A stretch of 9,810 nt of DNA, from assembly GCA_047619485.1 (NCBI GenBank), contig JBLHKE010000264.1, positions 1 to 9,810 on the forward strand, written 5' to 3'. The stretch comes from JBLHKE01 sp047619485. GTDB taxonomy: Bacteria; Verrucomicrobiota; Verrucomicrobiia; Verrucomicrobiales; DEV007. Positions 1 to 6,662 of the stretch are shown here, one piece after another. Below the pieces are notes generated by a model that worked only from the letters and a program-made list of their open reading frames with translations, searched no databases and was not told the DNA's origin. The position numbers and the translations under genes are program-made. Positions within the stretch are counted from its first letter, which is position 1, and every line of letters starts with the position of its first letter.

Positions 1-2
1 GG

Positions 3-1985
3 GGAATCGATGCCGATCCGATTCCGCTGCGGCTCAATGGCGTCGACTATCAATTGAACCAGGTTCAGAGTATCGCCAACACGGATGCCGACTTGGGCGG
101 CAGTGGTGGGGCGACTAGGTTCACCAAAAGCTTGAACCAGGGAGGGGACGCAGTGGGTTGGACAAGGAATCGCAACCCGGAGGAAACATTCATTGTCCCT
201 GGAGACACACTAACGATCGAGAGCATTGGCGGGACAGGGTTCGGGTGGGATCTGATCGTTCAGGAGGGGGATTTTTCACAATCTCACCCGAACAGAATCT
301 GGCAGTTCCTGCCTATTCGGAGGCCTTTTGGTTCGGAGCCACTGCAGATCCCCGCACCTCTTCCTACGGTTGACCGATCAAAGATCGGGACGTGGAGCGA
401 GCGCTTGGAAGCCGCGGGATCAGATCCACAAGCCCTCATCCAAGAGGGTGATGTGGTGCGATCTTTCGTCATCAGGCACGGTGATTCGCGTCTGATCGAA
501 TCGAAGCTCTACGGCGGCGCTTCAAGCCGCTACTTGTTCGTCGAGCACCCGAATTTCGCCGATACTTCTGAGCGCATGGCTCATTCCTTGGTCGATAGCA
601 AAGGGGCGCCATTGTTCGGAGCGAAATTCGGCCGCGCGCTTGTAGATGGCGCATTGTACCCATCTTCGGTCAGGCCGGATTTTGCGGTTTCACCCACCTC
701 ACCCGATTACCTCACAACCCCCCAATTCCGTCCTGATGACAACCCCGCTCCGGATCCATCGGTCACGGGCGATTTCGACACAGGTGTCGGTGGTAGTCCT
801 GATGGGCCTTACACCAACCACGCCGATCCGGGCGTCTACTTTACCGATGGAGTGCCGTATTTTGATCACCTCAACGATGTGACCCGATCCAACGCAACGG
901 TATTCTCGCCGCAGCGCATCATGCCTGGTCCGGGCATGATGGGATCGTTGCCGACGGGGGTTCAATCGGGTGTCCCATGGCGTACGCTCTTGTTCCGGCC
1001 CGACCCGCAGCATTTTGGCGGATCCGGATTGCCCGACCACGTGCTGCTCGACCAGTTCTGGATGCCGGTGCCGGAACCGCATGGCATCAGTCATGACTAT
1101 TCGACCGATGGAAAGATCAACCTCAACTATGCCATCGCGCCGTTCTCGCACATCCGTCGCGCGACGGCCCTGCACGCGCTTTTCAAAGCAGAGAAAATGA
1201 TGGCGATCCCGGTCGGTGCCGCGCCGGTTTACAAAACCGAAACTTCGACCGAGTCGTGGCGACACCACATCGATACGGAGGAAACATTGCAACAGTTTGA
1301 GGCGCGCTTTGAAGGCGGTGGGTTCTTCCGGTCTTCCTCCGAAATCTGTGAGCAATACCTCGTACCTGAGGGCGAAACCTTGGGCGATAACGTCGATGGC
1401 GACTACCCGGACATGCGTGCCTTCTGGGCAGAGCACCGCCTCACTGGCGACAATGTCAAAGAGCGCCCATACACCAATTTACAGACGCGGCTGACGACGA
1501 AATCGAACGCGTTCAAAATTTACGCCATCGTACAACCAATCACCAAGGCGCCCGAATCGGATCAGGCAGTTTTCGATCCGACGGCGGACACGTTGCACGA
1601 GGCCACCCCGATATCCGCCACCTTACGACGATTGCTCGACGGCACCAGAAATTGCCAGCCGTCGACGATTCCGAACTATCTTCGCGGTTCTATCGAGACC
1701 CTCCCGAGCGTGGATGAGTTTTACCGCTACTCGATCGTCAACACGCAGCCGAATCTGCGCCCGCTGTCTGCAATTACCGAGGTCGTGCGCTCCACGTCAG
1801 GAGAAGTGACACTCCGCTGGCCCTCGCGCTCGCAGGATGTGTTCATCGTCGAGCGTTCGACCGACCTCTCGGGTTCTTGGGAGGTGATCGATCCCAATTT
1901 CGGTGGCAGCTCCCAGCAGAGCGAGTTTGTCGATCCCGCCCCGCCAGCAGGCACGCGAGCCTACTACCGAGCCCGCTGCCGGTAA
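3..1985 (+). CDS. Verru_Chthon cassette protein A, 5'-truncated by the window edge
   Basis: The frame is open from the left edge, with 17 further codons before the TTG at 54, so the true start and N-terminus lie outside the window. About 660 residues are visible. Family-typical blocks are recognised from memory: a DFDTGVG...DGPYTN segment (about 770-830), FSPQRIMPGPGMMGSLPTG (about 903-960), WRTLLFRP, FWMPVPEPHGIS (about 1057-1092), DGKINLNY, FRSSSEIC and LTGDNVKERPYTN followed by TRLTTKSN. The last ~70 residues (about 1760-1980) resemble the C-terminal beta-sandwich of many verrucomicrobial exported proteins (LRWPS...FIVERSTDLSGSWEVI). In Verrucomicrobium and Chthoniobacter this family occurs in a multi-gene cassette with prepilin-like partners, suggesting a surface or secretion role, but its biochemical function is unknown. 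No partner gene follows downstream, so any partners must lie to the left. The family call is confident; any function is inference. Confidence 0.88.
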   Translation, partial: GIDADPIPLRLNGVDYQLNQVQSIANTDADLGGSGGATRFTKSLNQGGDAVGWTRNRNPEETFIVPGDTLTIESIGGTGFGWDLIVQEGDFSQSHPNRIWQFLPIRRPFGSEPLQIPAPLPTVDRSKIGTWSERLEAAGSDPQALIQEGDVVRSFVIRHGDSRLIESKLYGGASSRYLFVEHPNFADTSERMAHSLVDSKGAPLFGAKFGRALVDGALYPSSVRPDFAVSPTSPDYLTTPQFRPDDNPAPDPSVTGDFDTGVGGSPDGPYTNHADPGVYFTDGVPYFDHLNDVTRSNATVFSPQRIMPGPGMMGSLPTGVQSGVPWRTLLFRPDPQHFGGSGLPDHVLLDQFWMPVPEPHGISHDYSTDGKINLNYAIAPFSHIRRATALHALFKAEKMMAIPVGAAPVYKTETSTESWRHHIDTEETLQQFEARFEGGGFFRSSSEICEQYLVPEGETLGDNVDGDYPDMRAFWAEHRLTGDNVKERPYTNLQTRLTTKSNAFKIYAIVQPITKAPESDQAVFDPTADTLHEATPISATLRRLLDGTRNCQPSTIPNYLRGSIETLPSVDEFYRYSIVNTQPNLRPLSAITEVVRSTSGEVTLRWPSRSQDVFIVERSTDLSGSWEVIDPNFGGSSQQSEFVDPAPPAGTRAYYRARCR

Positions 1986-2060
1986 CTTCGATTTGCAATC
2001 GAAGCCCGGCGCGCTGAAACAACTGGCTTGGGCTCTGGGCTTCGATTTTTAAATCGAAGC
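1986..2060. repeat. Composite palindromic repeat between convergent genes
   Basis: Two short hairpins share the same arm. The first is CTTCGATT (1986-1993) with AATCGAAG (1997-2004) and a 3-nt loop. The second is GCTTCGATTT (2039-2048) with AAATCGAAGC (2051-2060) and a 2-nt loop. In addition AATCGAAGCCC (1997-2007) pairs perfectly with GGGCTTCGATT (2037-2047), giving an alternative long-range hairpin. Neither short hairpin is followed by a clean T-run, so this looks more like a REP/BIME-type palindromic unit than an ordinary rho-independent terminator. It fills the gap between two converging genes and could still stop transcription from both sides. Confidence 0.65.
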
Positions 2061-2074
2061 TACGCTCGAGTCTC

Positions 2075-3910
2075 CTATTTCGAACTAGCAACCACCTCAA
2101 CCGGCGGCACCAGTGCGATGATTTTCTGCCCGGGTTTCCACGTCGTCGTCTCCTCATTCGACAACACCTCGAGCCGCTTGCTGTTGTGAATACGGAATAG
2201 CAAGAGCGTCTCCCCACCATGGATATTGCTGAAATCCTCGAAGGTGAATCGCTTGGTCAGTTCGGTCTTTTTCACGGTAAATCCCCGCTGGTGCAAGTCG
2301 CGTAGCGCGTGGTTGGTCGGCGTCTCGGGGAAGGCGATGCGGCCGACGAAGTGCTCGGGTGCCTTGTCGCGCTCGATGGTCTCCTCGCTGTTCTCGGGCT
2401 GAAGCTGGAACACGTGGGCACGACCGAACTGGTGGGTGAAATCGTGCACCGCCATCGAGTTGACGTGATCGTTGGAGGTGACCGCCAGCAGGTTGGCGAT
2501 TCCGGTGAGCTCGAGGTCTTCCTCGACGATGTCAGAGAGGATGTTGCCGCGTTGGGCCGGGATGCCCGCGAGGCGCGCCTTCTTGATGTTTTCGTGGTTC
2601 GTATCGACCACCAGCACCGCCTGCTCCTCATCCTGCAGCGCCGCGGCGATATCGAGCACCCACGGGTCAGCGCCGACAAACAGGATTCCGCTACCCTTCT
2701 TGTGTGAGAGCCCTAGCCGGCGCGCTAGTGGGGCGGCGAACAATCCACAGAAGGTCACCGTACCAACGATCGTGACGAAGGTCAGCGGCACGAGCAAATC
2801 CGCCTGTGCTGCGAGGCTCTCTAGTTCCGGGTTGCCGTCCACCGCGTGGGTGAGTTCCAACGCGAATACCGAGGTCACTGCGGCTGCCACGATCCCTCTC
2901 GGCGCGAGGAAGCTCAAGAAGATCCGGTCGCTCTTGCTAAGCCTCGTCCCCGCGCATGAGATCATGACGCTCAGCGGTCGCACGATGAAGATCAGTGCGA
3001 GCGGGAACAGGATCGCACTCCATCCCAACTCGGCGAGCTGTCCCCACGAGATGCGGCCAGACAATACGATGAACAGTGTCGAGATCAGCAGGATGCGCAG
3101 GTTCTCTTTGAAGGTGATGATGTGTTTCACCGAGACGCGTTTTTGGTTTGCCAGATAGACTCCGAAAACGGTGACGGTGAGCAGGCCGGACTCGTGCATC
3201 ATCATGTCCGAGGCGGTGAACAGGGCGGCGACGCAGACGATGAGAAACACGCCGTGCTGGAAATCTGGGATGACGTGTTTCGCGAGCAGCCAGGTAACCA
3301 GCGCGCCGGCCAGCATCCCGAGACCGATCCCGATGGCCAGCGTCGAGAGCACGCTGATGGCGATGGTCGCCGCGGCGCCGCCGACACTCGACGCACTCAC
3401 CGCTTGGAAAACCAGCAGCGCAAAAGTCGCGCCGATCGGGTCAATGACGATCCCCTCCCATTTTACGATCGCCCGGATGTGGCGGTTGGGGTTGATGGTG
3501 CGCAGCAATGGCGCGATCACCGTCGGTCCGGTCACGATCAAAATGGCCCCGAGAAGGCAGGCGACTCGCCAGTGCAACCCGACCAGGTAGTGGCCGGCGA
3601 TCGTCGTCAGCACGCCGGAGAGGATCGCGCCGATGGTGCACAGCCGGATCACCGGTTTGCCAGCCGCTCGCAGTTCGCGAAGCCGCAGGCTGAGGCCGCC
3701 CTCACAGAGGATGATCGCCACCGATAGAGAGACGAACGGGAACAGCAAGCTGTCCTCGATCACCGCATCTGGGCGCATGAAAAATTGTCCGGTGAGGAAT
3801 CCGAACAGCAATAGCAGCAGGATCGACGGCATCTTGATGCGCCAGGCGACCCATTGGGCGACGATGCCGAGACACAGGACGATAGTAAGGTAGGCGAGTG
3901 GGCTGTGCAT
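2075..3910 (-). CDS. CPA1-family Na+/H+ antiporter with C-terminal TrkA/RCK-like domain
   Basis: Predicted 611-residue inner-membrane exchanger swapping Na+ (or K+) for H+. Residues 1-400 are a run of hydrophobic segments of the Na_H_Exchanger type. They include LCEGG (68-72), TGPT (128-131), the ion-site block WEGIVIDPIGA (151-161, with E152 and D157) and APRGI (336-340). From about 408 a cytosolic Rossmann-like half begins (ILFVGADPW, then VLVVDTN at 432-438), resembling TrkA-N/RCK, with a beta-rich tail (about 553-602) like RCK-C. The usual GxGxxG is degenerate here. The ATG at 3910 is preferred over an in-frame codon at 4021: it opens directly into the first membrane helix, and the longer form would add 37 polar residues and overlap the divergent gene. 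No Shine-Dalgarno is visible. The family is confident; ion specificity is not determinable. Confidence 0.88.
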   Translation of the reverse strand: MHSPLAYLTIVLCLGIVAQWVAWRIKMPSILLLLLFGFLTGQFFMRPDAVIEDSLLFPFVSLSVAIILCEGGLSLRLRELRAAGKPVIRLCTIGAILSGVLTTIAGHYLVGLHWRVACLLGAILIVTGPTVIAPLLRTINPNRHIRAIVKWEGIVIDPIGATFALLVFQAVSASSVGGAAATIAISVLSTLAIGIGLGMLAGALVTWLLAKHVIPDFQHGVFLIVCVAALFTASDMMMHESGLLTVTVFGVYLANQKRVSVKHIITFKENLRILLISTLFIVLSGRISWGQLAELGWSAILFPLALIFIVRPLSVMISCAGTRLSKSDRIFLSFLAPRGIVAAAVTSVFALELTHAVDGNPELESLAAQADLLVPLTFVTIVGTVTFCGLFAAPLARRLGLSHKKGSGILFVGADPWVLDIAAALQDEEQAVLVVDTNHENIKKARLAGIPAQRGNILSDIVEEDLELTGIANLLAVTSNDHVNSMAVHDFTHQFGRAHVFQLQPENSEETIERDKAPEHFVGRIAFPETPTNHALRDLHQRGFTVKKTELTKRFTFEDFSNIHGGETLLLFRIHNSKRLEVLSNEETTTWKPGQKIIALVPPVEVVASSK

Positions 3911-3959
3911 GGGTGTGGGGGAGGCTAGACCACGGTTTGTGGGATTGCCAGTGCCCCTG

Positions 3960-3998
3960 AGGAAAACGGTTGCGACACGTCGCTGACGTGTGTTTCCT
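3960..3998. promoter_or_regulatory. Dyad (candidate operator) in the divergent intergenic region
   Basis: ACACGTC (3975-3981) and GACGTGT (3985-3991) form a perfect 7-bp inverted repeat with a 3-nt spacer. Around it AGGAAAAC (3960-3967) and GTTTCCT (3992-3998) form a second pair of arms with one extra A. The dyad sits between the divergent antiporter and H-protein-like genes and covers the proposed GTG start of the latter. It could be a regulator site or an RNA hairpin. No regulator gene is adjacent, and the role is inferred only from symmetry and position. Confidence 0.4.
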
Positions 3999-4472
3999 GT
4001 GCCAACTATTTTGCAATACATTCGCTACAAACACGCGCGCTTCTCCGCGCGATTCCCAGAAACCTTCCGCTACTCGCGCTCCCACTACTGGATGTCGCAG
4101 GATGCGGATGACCCGCAGTTGTGGCGCGTCGGGTTTACCAAATTCGCCACGCGCATGCTCGGCGAACTCGTCGATGCGCAGTGGAAAATCGATGTCGGTG
4201 GCGCGGTCGCCTGCGGTGATGAGATCGGCTACGTCGAAGGCTTCAAGGCAGCCAGTGATGTTTTCTGCGTGATGGATGGCGACTTTGCGGGCGGCAACCC
4301 AGAGCTAGACATCGATGCCTGCATCGTCCGCTCCGACCCCTACCTCAAAGGTTGGCTCTACTCCGTCAAGGGCGAGCCCGAGGAAGAAAACATGGACGTC
4401 CACGAATACATCGCACTCCTAGCCGCGACCATCGAGCGCATGCAATCCGAAGAACACGCTGCCGAAGGCTAA
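3990..4472 (+). CDS. Glycine cleavage system H-protein-like lipoyl carrier
   Basis: About 160 residues. Residues 33-130 align with the H-protein fold: YWMSQD...WRVGFTKFATRMLGELVD, then VACGDEIGYVEGFKAASDVF with the lipoyl-acceptor lysine at K86 (codon 4245-4247), and later VRSDPYLKGWLYSV. In the canonical protein this lysine carries lipoate that shuttles the aminomethyl group between the P, T and L proteins. The usual VESVKAASD motif is VEGFKAASD here, and the protein is longer than the common ~125-130 residues, with ~30 extra N-terminal residues and an acidic tail. The start is uncertain: GTG 3990, GTG 3999 and TTG 4011 are all possible, none has a Shine-Dalgarno, and the first in-frame ATG (4092) would cut into the domain. 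No P, T or L genes are adjacent, so it may be an accessory or stand-alone lipoyl protein. Confidence 0.8.
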   Translation: MFPVPTILQYIRYKHARFSARFPETFRYSRSHYWMSQDADDPQLWRVGFTKFATRMLGELVDAQWKIDVGGAVACGDEIGYVEGFKAASDVFCVMDGDFAGGNPELDIDACIVRSDPYLKGWLYSVKGEPEEENMDVHEYIALLAATIERMQSEEHAAEG

Positions 4473-4629
4473 GGGGTTGTCAGGAAATAAGTCATGCAAA
4501 GATGCGCAGGAATTTTAGCCAGCACCAAGGCAGATTTCAGCGATGATAGCGGGCTATTTGAGTTGGAAGCTAACGCGGGTGATGGCCAAAATAACCAGCA
4601 GATTGTAGGAGTTATTTACTGACAAGCCC
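4473..4629. repeat. Element A: 157-bp MITE-like repeat with terminal inverted repeats
   Basis: The left end GGGGTTGTCAGGAAATAA (4473-4490) matches the reverse complement of the right end (4612-4629, TTATTTACTGACAAGCCC) at 16 of 18 positions. The element is flanked by TAA on both sides (4470-4472 and 4630-4632), which would fit a 3-bp target duplication. The left TAA is the stop codon of the H-protein-like gene. The interior has no credible coding frame. Its core (4487-4562) and, more weakly, the part up to the right arm align with element B at 6470-6628. It could be a MITE-like insertion, a dispersed palindromic repeat or a structured 3' UTR. Confidence 0.65.
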
Positions 4630-4795
4630 TAAGGGGGGAAGTGGACACTTCTGCCCGCCGAAGACTCCGGCAGTCAAAAAAGAGTTTCCGTGGTTACTTA
4701 AGAGATCTGGGGAACGAGGCCAGACCTCTCAACTCCCACCCACCTCCACAACACCAGTCCTTGACCTTTCCCCCCACCTCCCGGAACCTCTCGCC
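4630..4795. other. Non-coding leader region upstream of the dehydrogenase gene
   Basis: No reading frame of note. It holds a small perfect hairpin, GAAGTG-GA-CACTTC (4638-4651), and a weak GCCG/CGGC dyad followed shortly by six A residues (about 4659-4681), not strong enough to call a terminator. The last ~60 bases before the ATG at 4796 are pyrimidine-rich with no Shine-Dalgarno. A promoter for the two-gene unit must lie here, but I cannot place it. Confidence 0.4.
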
Positions 4796-5632
4796 ATGAA
4801 CAAAGTTGGCATCATCGGACTCGGCATCGTCGGTAGCCGCGTCGCGAAAAACCTCCGCGCCGCAGGCGTCCACACCTACGTGTGGAACCGCTCGCCCAAA
4901 CCCGAACCGAACTTCCTAGGCTCCGCCGCCGAGGTCGCCAAGCTCGCCCCATTCGTGCAAATTTTCGTCCGCAATGGCCAAGACCTGCTCGAGGTCATCG
5001 AAGCAGTATTACCCGCGCTCACTCCTGGTCACATCATCGCCAACTGCGCCACCGTCGACCTCGCCTCGACCCATCAGGCGGCCAAACTCGTGCATGAGGC
5101 AGGCGCGAATTTCCTCGATTGCCCCTTCACCGGCAGCAAGGACGCCGCCGAGAATGGTCAGCTCACCTACTATGTCGGCGGCGACGTCGAGGTGATCAAA
5201 AGCGTCCAGCCGATCCTCGAGCACAGCGCCGCCAACATCATCCCGGTGGGCGGGATCGGCCAGGCAACTGTCGTCAAAATCGCTACCAACATGGTCAGCG
5301 CCACCACCGTCCAGGTGCTCAGCGAGGCGCTCGCCGTGTGCATCAATCACGGCGTCGCCCCCGAGACTTTTCAGGCCGCGGTTGAATTCAACGCCTGCAA
5401 CTCCAAGGTGGCTGCGATGAAGCTCCCCGCGATGATCGCCGGCGACTACGACACGCACTTCTCGCTCAACAACATGTTCAAGGACTCACAGTTCGCCCTA
5501 ACACTAGCAAAAGAAACCGGCACCGACATCCCAGCGCTCGCCACCACCGCCGGATCGATGTTCCAGGCGATCAAGGCCGGTCACGGCGAGCAAGATTTCT
5601 GCTCGATTTTCACCAACTACCAGAACAAGTAG
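4796..5632 (+). CDS. NAD(P)-dependent oxidoreductase, 3-hydroxyisobutyrate dehydrogenase family
   Basis: A 278-residue beta-hydroxyacid dehydrogenase. The N-terminal Rossmann fold starts at once with VGIIGLGIVGS (GxGxxG at residues 8-13). The substrate-binding block is DCPFTGSKDAAENGQL (108-123), the catalytic lysine is K161 in GIGQATVVKIATNM with N165 four residues on, and the C-terminal helical domain carries the conserved KD pair (K229-D230). Length is normal for the family (about 280-300). Members reduce or oxidise 3-hydroxyisobutyrate, tartronate semialdehyde, glyoxylate or succinic semialdehyde; the residues visible do not settle which. The stop at 5630-5632 is one base before the next ATG, so it is almost certainly co-transcribed and translationally coupled with the ygfZ-like gene. 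Confidence 0.9.
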   Translation: MNKVGIIGLGIVGSRVAKNLRAAGVHTYVWNRSPKPEPNFLGSAAEVAKLAPFVQIFVRNGQDLLEVIEAVLPALTPGHIIANCATVDLASTHQAAKLVHEAGANFLDCPFTGSKDAAENGQLTYYVGGDVEVIKSVQPILEHSAANIIPVGGIGQATVVKIATNMVSATTVQVLSEALAVCINHGVAPETFQAAVEFNACNSKVAAMKLPAMIAGDYDTHFSLNNMFKDSQFALTLAKETGTDIPALATTAGSMFQAIKAGHGEQDFCSIFTNYQNK

Positions 5633-5633
5633 G

Positions 5634-6488
5634 ATGCCGACCCAAGCCATCGACCTCGGCGCCCGCACCGTCTTGCGCCTCAGCGGCGGCGACCGCGAGC
5701 GCTACCTGAACGGCCAGGTCAGCAACGACGTCCGCAAGCTAAGCGGCGAAAACGCCATCGCCGCCTGCGTCACCACCTTGAAGGGCAAACTCGACGCCCT
5801 CGTCCACATCACCACCCTCGACGAGGCCTTCCTCATCGACTCAGAGATCGAACTGCGCGAACCCCTCCACGCCCGACTCGACAAATACATCATCGCCGAC
5901 GATTGCGAACTCGAGGACGTCAGCGACGATTGGCGACTCGTCCACGTCCTCGGCCGCATCGAAACTGAGCACGCTACCCGTAAGAGCGAGCGCTTCGGCC
6001 AGCCCGGCACCGATATTTGGCTTCCCACGGATAGCGAAATTCCCACGGACATCGACCTTCTCACTCCGGCAGCCAGCGAGTCGCTGCGTATCCGCAACGG
6101 TGTCCCCAAATGGGGCGCCGAGCTAACCCCTGACACCCTTCCCGCCGAAGCCGGTCTCGACGCCACCGCGGTTGATTTCCACAAAGGCTGTTACATCGGC
6201 CAGGAGGTCATCTCGCGCATCAAGAGCGTCGGCCGGGTCAACCGGCAGCTACGGTGCCTGCGGGTCAATGGCGGTTCTGCAACCCCCGGCCAACCGCTAT
6301 TTTCTGGTGAAACCAAGGTAGGCCAGCTGACGAGTGTCTCTGGTGAAGCCGCCGTCGGCTACATCAAACGCGGCCATCAGGACGTCGGAACCTCACTCAC
6401 CCTGGAGCCGGATCCGACCGGAGAGAAAAACCTTTCCACAAGCCTTGAAATCGTAGAGAGTTCGCTAGTCAGGGGAACTGAGACATAA
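5634..6488 (+). CDS. ygfZ: YgfZ/GcvT-like folate-binding protein
   Basis: A 284-residue protein of the YgfZ family, a paralogue of the glycine-cleavage T protein. In Escherichia coli YgfZ binds folate and supports assembly or repair of certain Fe-S enzymes, including MiaB. The signature K184-G-C186-Y-I-G-Q-E191 is intact, followed by ISRIKSVGRVNRQL. The N-terminus (LSGGDRERYLNGQVSNDVRKL) matches the first GcvT-like subdomain, and a C-terminal beta-barrel follows (about 205-265). The ATG is one base after the preceding stop, with no Shine-Dalgarno of its own, which suggests coupling. The last six codons and the TAA stop overlap the left arm of repeat element B, so the natural C-terminus may have been altered by that insertion. 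Confidence 0.87.
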   Translation: MPTQAIDLGARTVLRLSGGDRERYLNGQVSNDVRKLSGENAIAACVTTLKGKLDALVHITTLDEAFLIDSEIELREPLHARLDKYIIADDCELEDVSDDWRLVHVLGRIETEHATRKSERFGQPGTDIWLPTDSEIPTDIDLLTPAASESLRIRNGVPKWGAELTPDTLPAEAGLDATAVDFHKGCYIGQEVISRIKSVGRVNRQLRCLRVNGGSATPGQPLFSGETKVGQLTSVSGEAAVGYIKRGHQDVGTSLTLEPDPTGEKNLSTSLEIVESSLVRGTET

Positions 6489-6628
6489 GTGTGCGATAGA
6501 TGCGCCGAATTTCTGGTCACCACCAAGACGAAAAAGGCGATCATAGCGGACGATTTGAGCCGATTTCAATGCCGGTGGGGAGCAGAAAATTCCAGCATAT
6601 AGTGCGCTGCTATCTCTAATTTCCCCTG
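6470..6628. repeat. Element B: 159-bp repeat, diverged relative of element A
   Basis: The ends CAGGGGAACTGAGA (6470-6483) and TCTAATTTCCCCTG (6615-6628) are inverted repeats matching at 12 of 14 positions. The interior (6485-6559) aligns with element A (4487-4562), sharing ATAAGT, AGATGCGC, GAATTT, CACCAAG, GCGAT, ATAGCGG and ATTTGAG in the same order and spacing, about 70% identical by hand. Weaker similarity continues towards the right arm (AAAAT, CCAGCA). Orientation relative to the upstream gene is the same as in A. The arms differ in sequence from those of A, yet each pair is self-complementary. No target-site duplication is evident. Confidence 0.6.
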
Positions 6629-6662
6629 GAGACCCGTCCAAATTTAAGCTACCCGACCTGTC

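Noticed and set aside
699..1436. A long minus-strand frame (245 codons) opposite the first gene
   Set aside because: It lies wholly inside a gene with clear family motifs on the other strand; its Arg/His-rich translation is typical of antisense frames in GC-rich coding DNA.
2309..3727. Several plus-strand frames of 130-230 codons across the antiporter region
   Set aside because: They are shadows of the antiporter: no recognisable domains, and compositions rich in Ser/Arg/Asp that follow from the opposite strand's codons.
3911..4021. N-terminal extension of the antiporter to 4021
   Set aside because: It adds 37 polar residues before the first membrane helix, overlaps the divergent gene and contains the dyad; the ATG at 3910 is more natural.
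4761..4790. TTGACC as a -35 box for the dehydrogenase gene
   Set aside because: No convincing -10 hexamer at 16-18 bases, and the start codon would then be almost at the transcription start.
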